A DNA stretch of 64,000 nucleotides, taken from assembly GCA_030373145.1 (NCBI GenBank), contig JAUCZK010000001.1, positions 62,001 through 126,000 on the forward strand. Reading direction: 5' to 3'. Every line of letters starts with the position of its first letter. The stretch's first letter is position 1. A model generated the notes under the pieces. The model did not search any database. It was not told the origin of the DNA and saw only the letters and a list, made by a program, of their open reading frames with translations. Below are positions 62,294-64,000 of this stretch, one piece after another. The DNA comes from Cyanobium sp. CZS48M (lineage in GTDB: Bacteria > Cyanobacteriota > Cyanobacteriia > PCC-6307 > Cyanobiaceae). Both the position numbers and the translations under genes were made by a program.

Positions 62294-62354
62294 AGGAGAG
62301 CGGGTGCTGCTCAAGAGCTGGACGCGTGACTGCAAATCAGATTAAACAGTGGAT

Positions 62355-62404
62355 GGAGCCCTACGGGACAAGGTTCGGTTAAGAAACCAGTCCCGTGGGG
62401 CTCC
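62355..62404 (-). terminator. Long hairpin between ftsH and the small gene
   Basis: GGAGCCCTACGGGAC (62355-62369) pairs with GTCCCGTGGGGCTCC (62390-62404): 15 bp with one T-G pair, loop 20 nt containing an inner GGTT/AACC. It lies 29 bp past the ftsH stop. No strong T-run follows, so it may be an RNA-stability or processing element. Confidence 0.55.
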
Positions 62405-62432
62405 TTCACCTGCAGGGTCTTACTCGGATTGG

Positions 62433-64000
62433 TCAGGCCGCAGGCAGCAGTGGTGAGAAACGGTCCTTCTCAGGAATGGGTGTGAACTCGGCCACCACGG
62501 CACGGAACTCATCGCCATTGAGGGTTTCCTTCTCGATCAGCATCTCGACGAGGCGGTCCATGCAGTCACGGTGGCTGGCCACCAGGGTCTGGGTGTCGCG
62601 GTAGCAGAGATCAACGATGCTGCGCACCTGCTCGTCGATGCGGCGGGAGATCGAATCGGAGACATCGCTGCGGGTCATCAGGTCGCGACCGAGGAACACC
62701 TCCTGATTGCCGGACTCCAGAGACATCGGACCGAGGTCGCTCATGCCGAAGCGGGTCACCATCTGGCGGGCCATGCTGGCCACCTGCTGGATGTCACCGC
62801 CGGCACCGGTGGTGACCTCGGCGTGGCCGAAGACCACATCCTCGGCCACTCGGCCGCCGAGAGCTCCCATGATGCGGGCCTTGAGCTGGGCTCGGCTCAC
62901 CAGCATCTGCTCCTCATCGGGAGCGAACCAGGTGAGGCCCTGGGCCTGGCCTCGGGGGACCAGGGTGACTTTCTGAACGGGGTCGTGGTCCTTCACCAGG
63001 GTGCCCACCAAGGCATGACCCACCTCGTGATAAGCGATCAGGCGCTTGCTGCGGCCGTCGGTGAGGGGTTTGCCCTCCATGCCGGCGATCACCCGATCAA
63101 CGGCGTCATCGATCTCCACAAGGGTGGTGGCCTCCTTGCGGCGGCGGGCGGTGAGGATGGCCGCCTCGTTCAGCAGGTTGGCCAGATCGGCGCCAGTAAA
63201 GCCGGGGGTGCGGCGGGCCACGGCCTCGAGGGACACGTCTTCGGCGAGTTTCTTGTTGCGGGAGTGGACCTTGAGGATCGAGAGCCGTCCTTTGATGTCG
63301 GGGGCATCGACGCTCACCTGGCGATCGAAACGGCCCGGACGCATCAGGGCTGAATCGAGCACATCGGGGCGGTTGGTGGCGGCGATGATGATGATGCCGC
63401 TGTTGCCCTCGAAGCCGTCCATCTCGGTGAGCAGCTGGTTGAGGGTTTGCTCCCGCTCGTCGTTGCCGCCGCCGATGCCGGCCCCGCGTTGACGGCCGAC
63501 CGCATCGATCTCATCGATGAAGATCAGACAGGGGCTGTTTTCCTTGGCCCTCTTGAACAGATCGCGCACCCGGCTGGCGCCGACGCCCACGAACATCTCC
63601 ACAAACTCCGAGCCGGAGAGGGAGAAGAAGGGCACACCAGCCTCGCCGGCGATGGCCTTGGCCAACAGGGTCTTGCCGGTGCCGGGGGGGCCCACCAGCA
63701 GCACCCCCCTGGGGATCTTGGCGCCCACGGATGTGAAGCGCTCCGGCTGCTTCAGGAAGGTGACCACCTCCTCAAGGTCTTCCTTGGCCTCCTCGACGCC
63801 GGCCACGTCATCAAACATCACACCGGTTTCAGCCTCCATGGCGAAACGGGCCTTGGTCTTGCCGAACTGCATCGCCTGGCCGGGGCCGCCGGGCATCGAC
63901 GAGGAACGGCGGGCCAGGAAAATCAGGGAGCCGATCAGCAGCAGGGGGAAGAGCAGGTTGCCCAGGATCCCCAGGGCCGGCGGAGTGCTGCGGGGGGGAT
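62433..64000 (-). CDS. ftsH: ATP-dependent zinc metalloprotease FtsH (5' end cut by window)
   Basis: About 521 residues visible; the N-terminus with the first helix and lumenal domain lies beyond 64000. Seen here: a second transmembrane helix ([13 protein letters not shown]), Walker A GPPGTGKT, Walker B LIFIDEID, the second-region-of-homology [22 protein letters not shown] and the zinc site HEVGH. FtsH degrades damaged D1 protein; in cyanobacteria Thf1 stabilises it. Followed by a long hairpin. A GTG-type internal M is not the start; the frame continues upstream. Confidence 0.96.
   Translation of the reverse strand, partial: PPRSTPPALGILGNLLFPLLLIGSLIFLARRSSSMPGGPGQAMQFGKTKARFAMEAETGVMFDDVAGVEEAKEDLEEVVTFLKQPERFTSVGAKIPRGVLLVGPPGTGKTLLAKAIAGEAGVPFFSLSGSEFVEMFVGVGASRVRDLFKRAKENSPCLIFIDEIDAVGRQRGAGIGGGNDEREQTLNQLLTEMDGFEGNSGIIIIAATNRPDVLDSALMRPGRFDRQVSVDAPDIKGRLSILKVHSRNKKLAEDVSLEAVARRTPGFTGADLANLLNEAAILTARRRKEATTLVEIDDAVDRVIAGMEGKPLTDGRSKRLIAYHEVGHALVGTLVKDHDPVQKVTLVPRGQAQGLTWFAPDEEQMLVSRAQLKARIMGALGGRVAEDVVFGHAEVTTGAGGDIQQVASMARQMVTRFGMSDLGPMSLESGNQEVFLGRDLMTRSDVSDSISRRIDEQVRSIVDLCYRDTQTLVASHRDCMDRLVEMLIEKETLNGDEFRAVVAEFTPIPEKDRFSPLLPAA

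Noticed and set aside
1-64000. rRNA, tRNA, insertion sequences, phage genes
   Set aside because: No cloverleaf or rRNA stretch seen in any intergenic gap, and no transposase/integrase motif in any reading frame I checked by eye.

Overview
The window is a piece of a high-GC (roughly two-thirds G+C by eye) cyanobacterial chromosome. The gene content identifies the group: phycobilisome genes (apcF, pcyA), psb28, petN, thf1/psb29, sipA, ChlP and GUN4-like proteins, ferredoxin-dependent sulfite reductase, and FtsH/Clp proteins. Short protein-coding neighbourhoods such as chlP/glyS/sir, recG/tsf/rpsB, pdhB/secD/secF, clpS/petN and thf1/clpP/ftsH match the gene order of the alpha-cyanobacterial (Synechococcus/Cyanobium/Prochlorococcus) lineage. 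The very high GC and the presence of phycobilisome genes point to a Cyanobium-like or freshwater/halotolerant Synechococcus. No rRNA, tRNA, transposase, integrase, phage gene or CRISPR array was seen. This is core chromosome, very compact, with many 1-4 bp start/stop overlaps and several convergent 3' overlaps.

Layout. 0-5.5 kb: chlP end, glyS, sir, a small exported protein and a D-Ala-D-Ala dipeptidase. 5.5-12.2 kb (minus): recG, an acidic unknown protein, tsf, rpsB, a GT2 glycosyltransferase and a small basic protein. 12.3-16 kb (minus): pcyA translationally coupled to a DevB-DevC-DevA-type exporter. 16-18.6 kb: an active/inactive pair of M16 peptidases. 18.6-23.8 kb: sipA divergent from bioY-lspA-FHA/PBP1-GTPase, a tightly overlapping envelope operon. 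23.6-31.5 kb: PLP decarboxylase, tadA, an alanine/serine-glyoxylate aminotransferase, apcF, glnA, a methyltransferase and small unknown genes. 31.6-40.2 kb: anti-sigma-type ATPase, GUN4-like protein, mnmH, psb28, two AI-2E-family permeases, secF, secD and pdhB. 40.3-43.9 kb: DUF3082, ispE, rsmA, YraN and a lumenal pentapeptide protein. 44.4-47.8 kb: a three-gene ABC-2 transporter and a VIT-family transporter. 47.8-50.9 kb: a lytic transglycosylase followed by a coupled small-protein/sugar-kinase/DOMON gene set. 50.9-52.5 kb: the only long non-coding gap, holding a degenerate 13-bp tandem repeat array, then a Nif11-type peptide next to an Fe(II)/2-oxoglutarate hydroxylase. 52.5-57.7 kb: aroB, recQ, an orphan sugar-ABC permease and purK. 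57.75-57.94 kb: a 6S RNA gene. 58-64 kb: DUF2103, clpS, petN, small membrane proteins, thf1, clpP and ftsH (cut by the window edge).

Most genes serve photosynthesis maintenance (bilin synthesis, PSII repair by FtsH/Thf1/Psb28, cytochrome b6f), nitrogen and sulfur assimilation (glnA, sir), envelope building and turnover (PBP1, lytic transglycosylase, dipeptidase, lspA, SecDF) and translation. The less ordinary items are the 13-bp repeat array with the neighbouring Nif11/hydroxylase pair, the possible murein-sugar salvage set at 47.8-50.9 kb, the pcyA-exporter coupling, and the FHA-PBP1 fusion with its coupled membrane GTPase.
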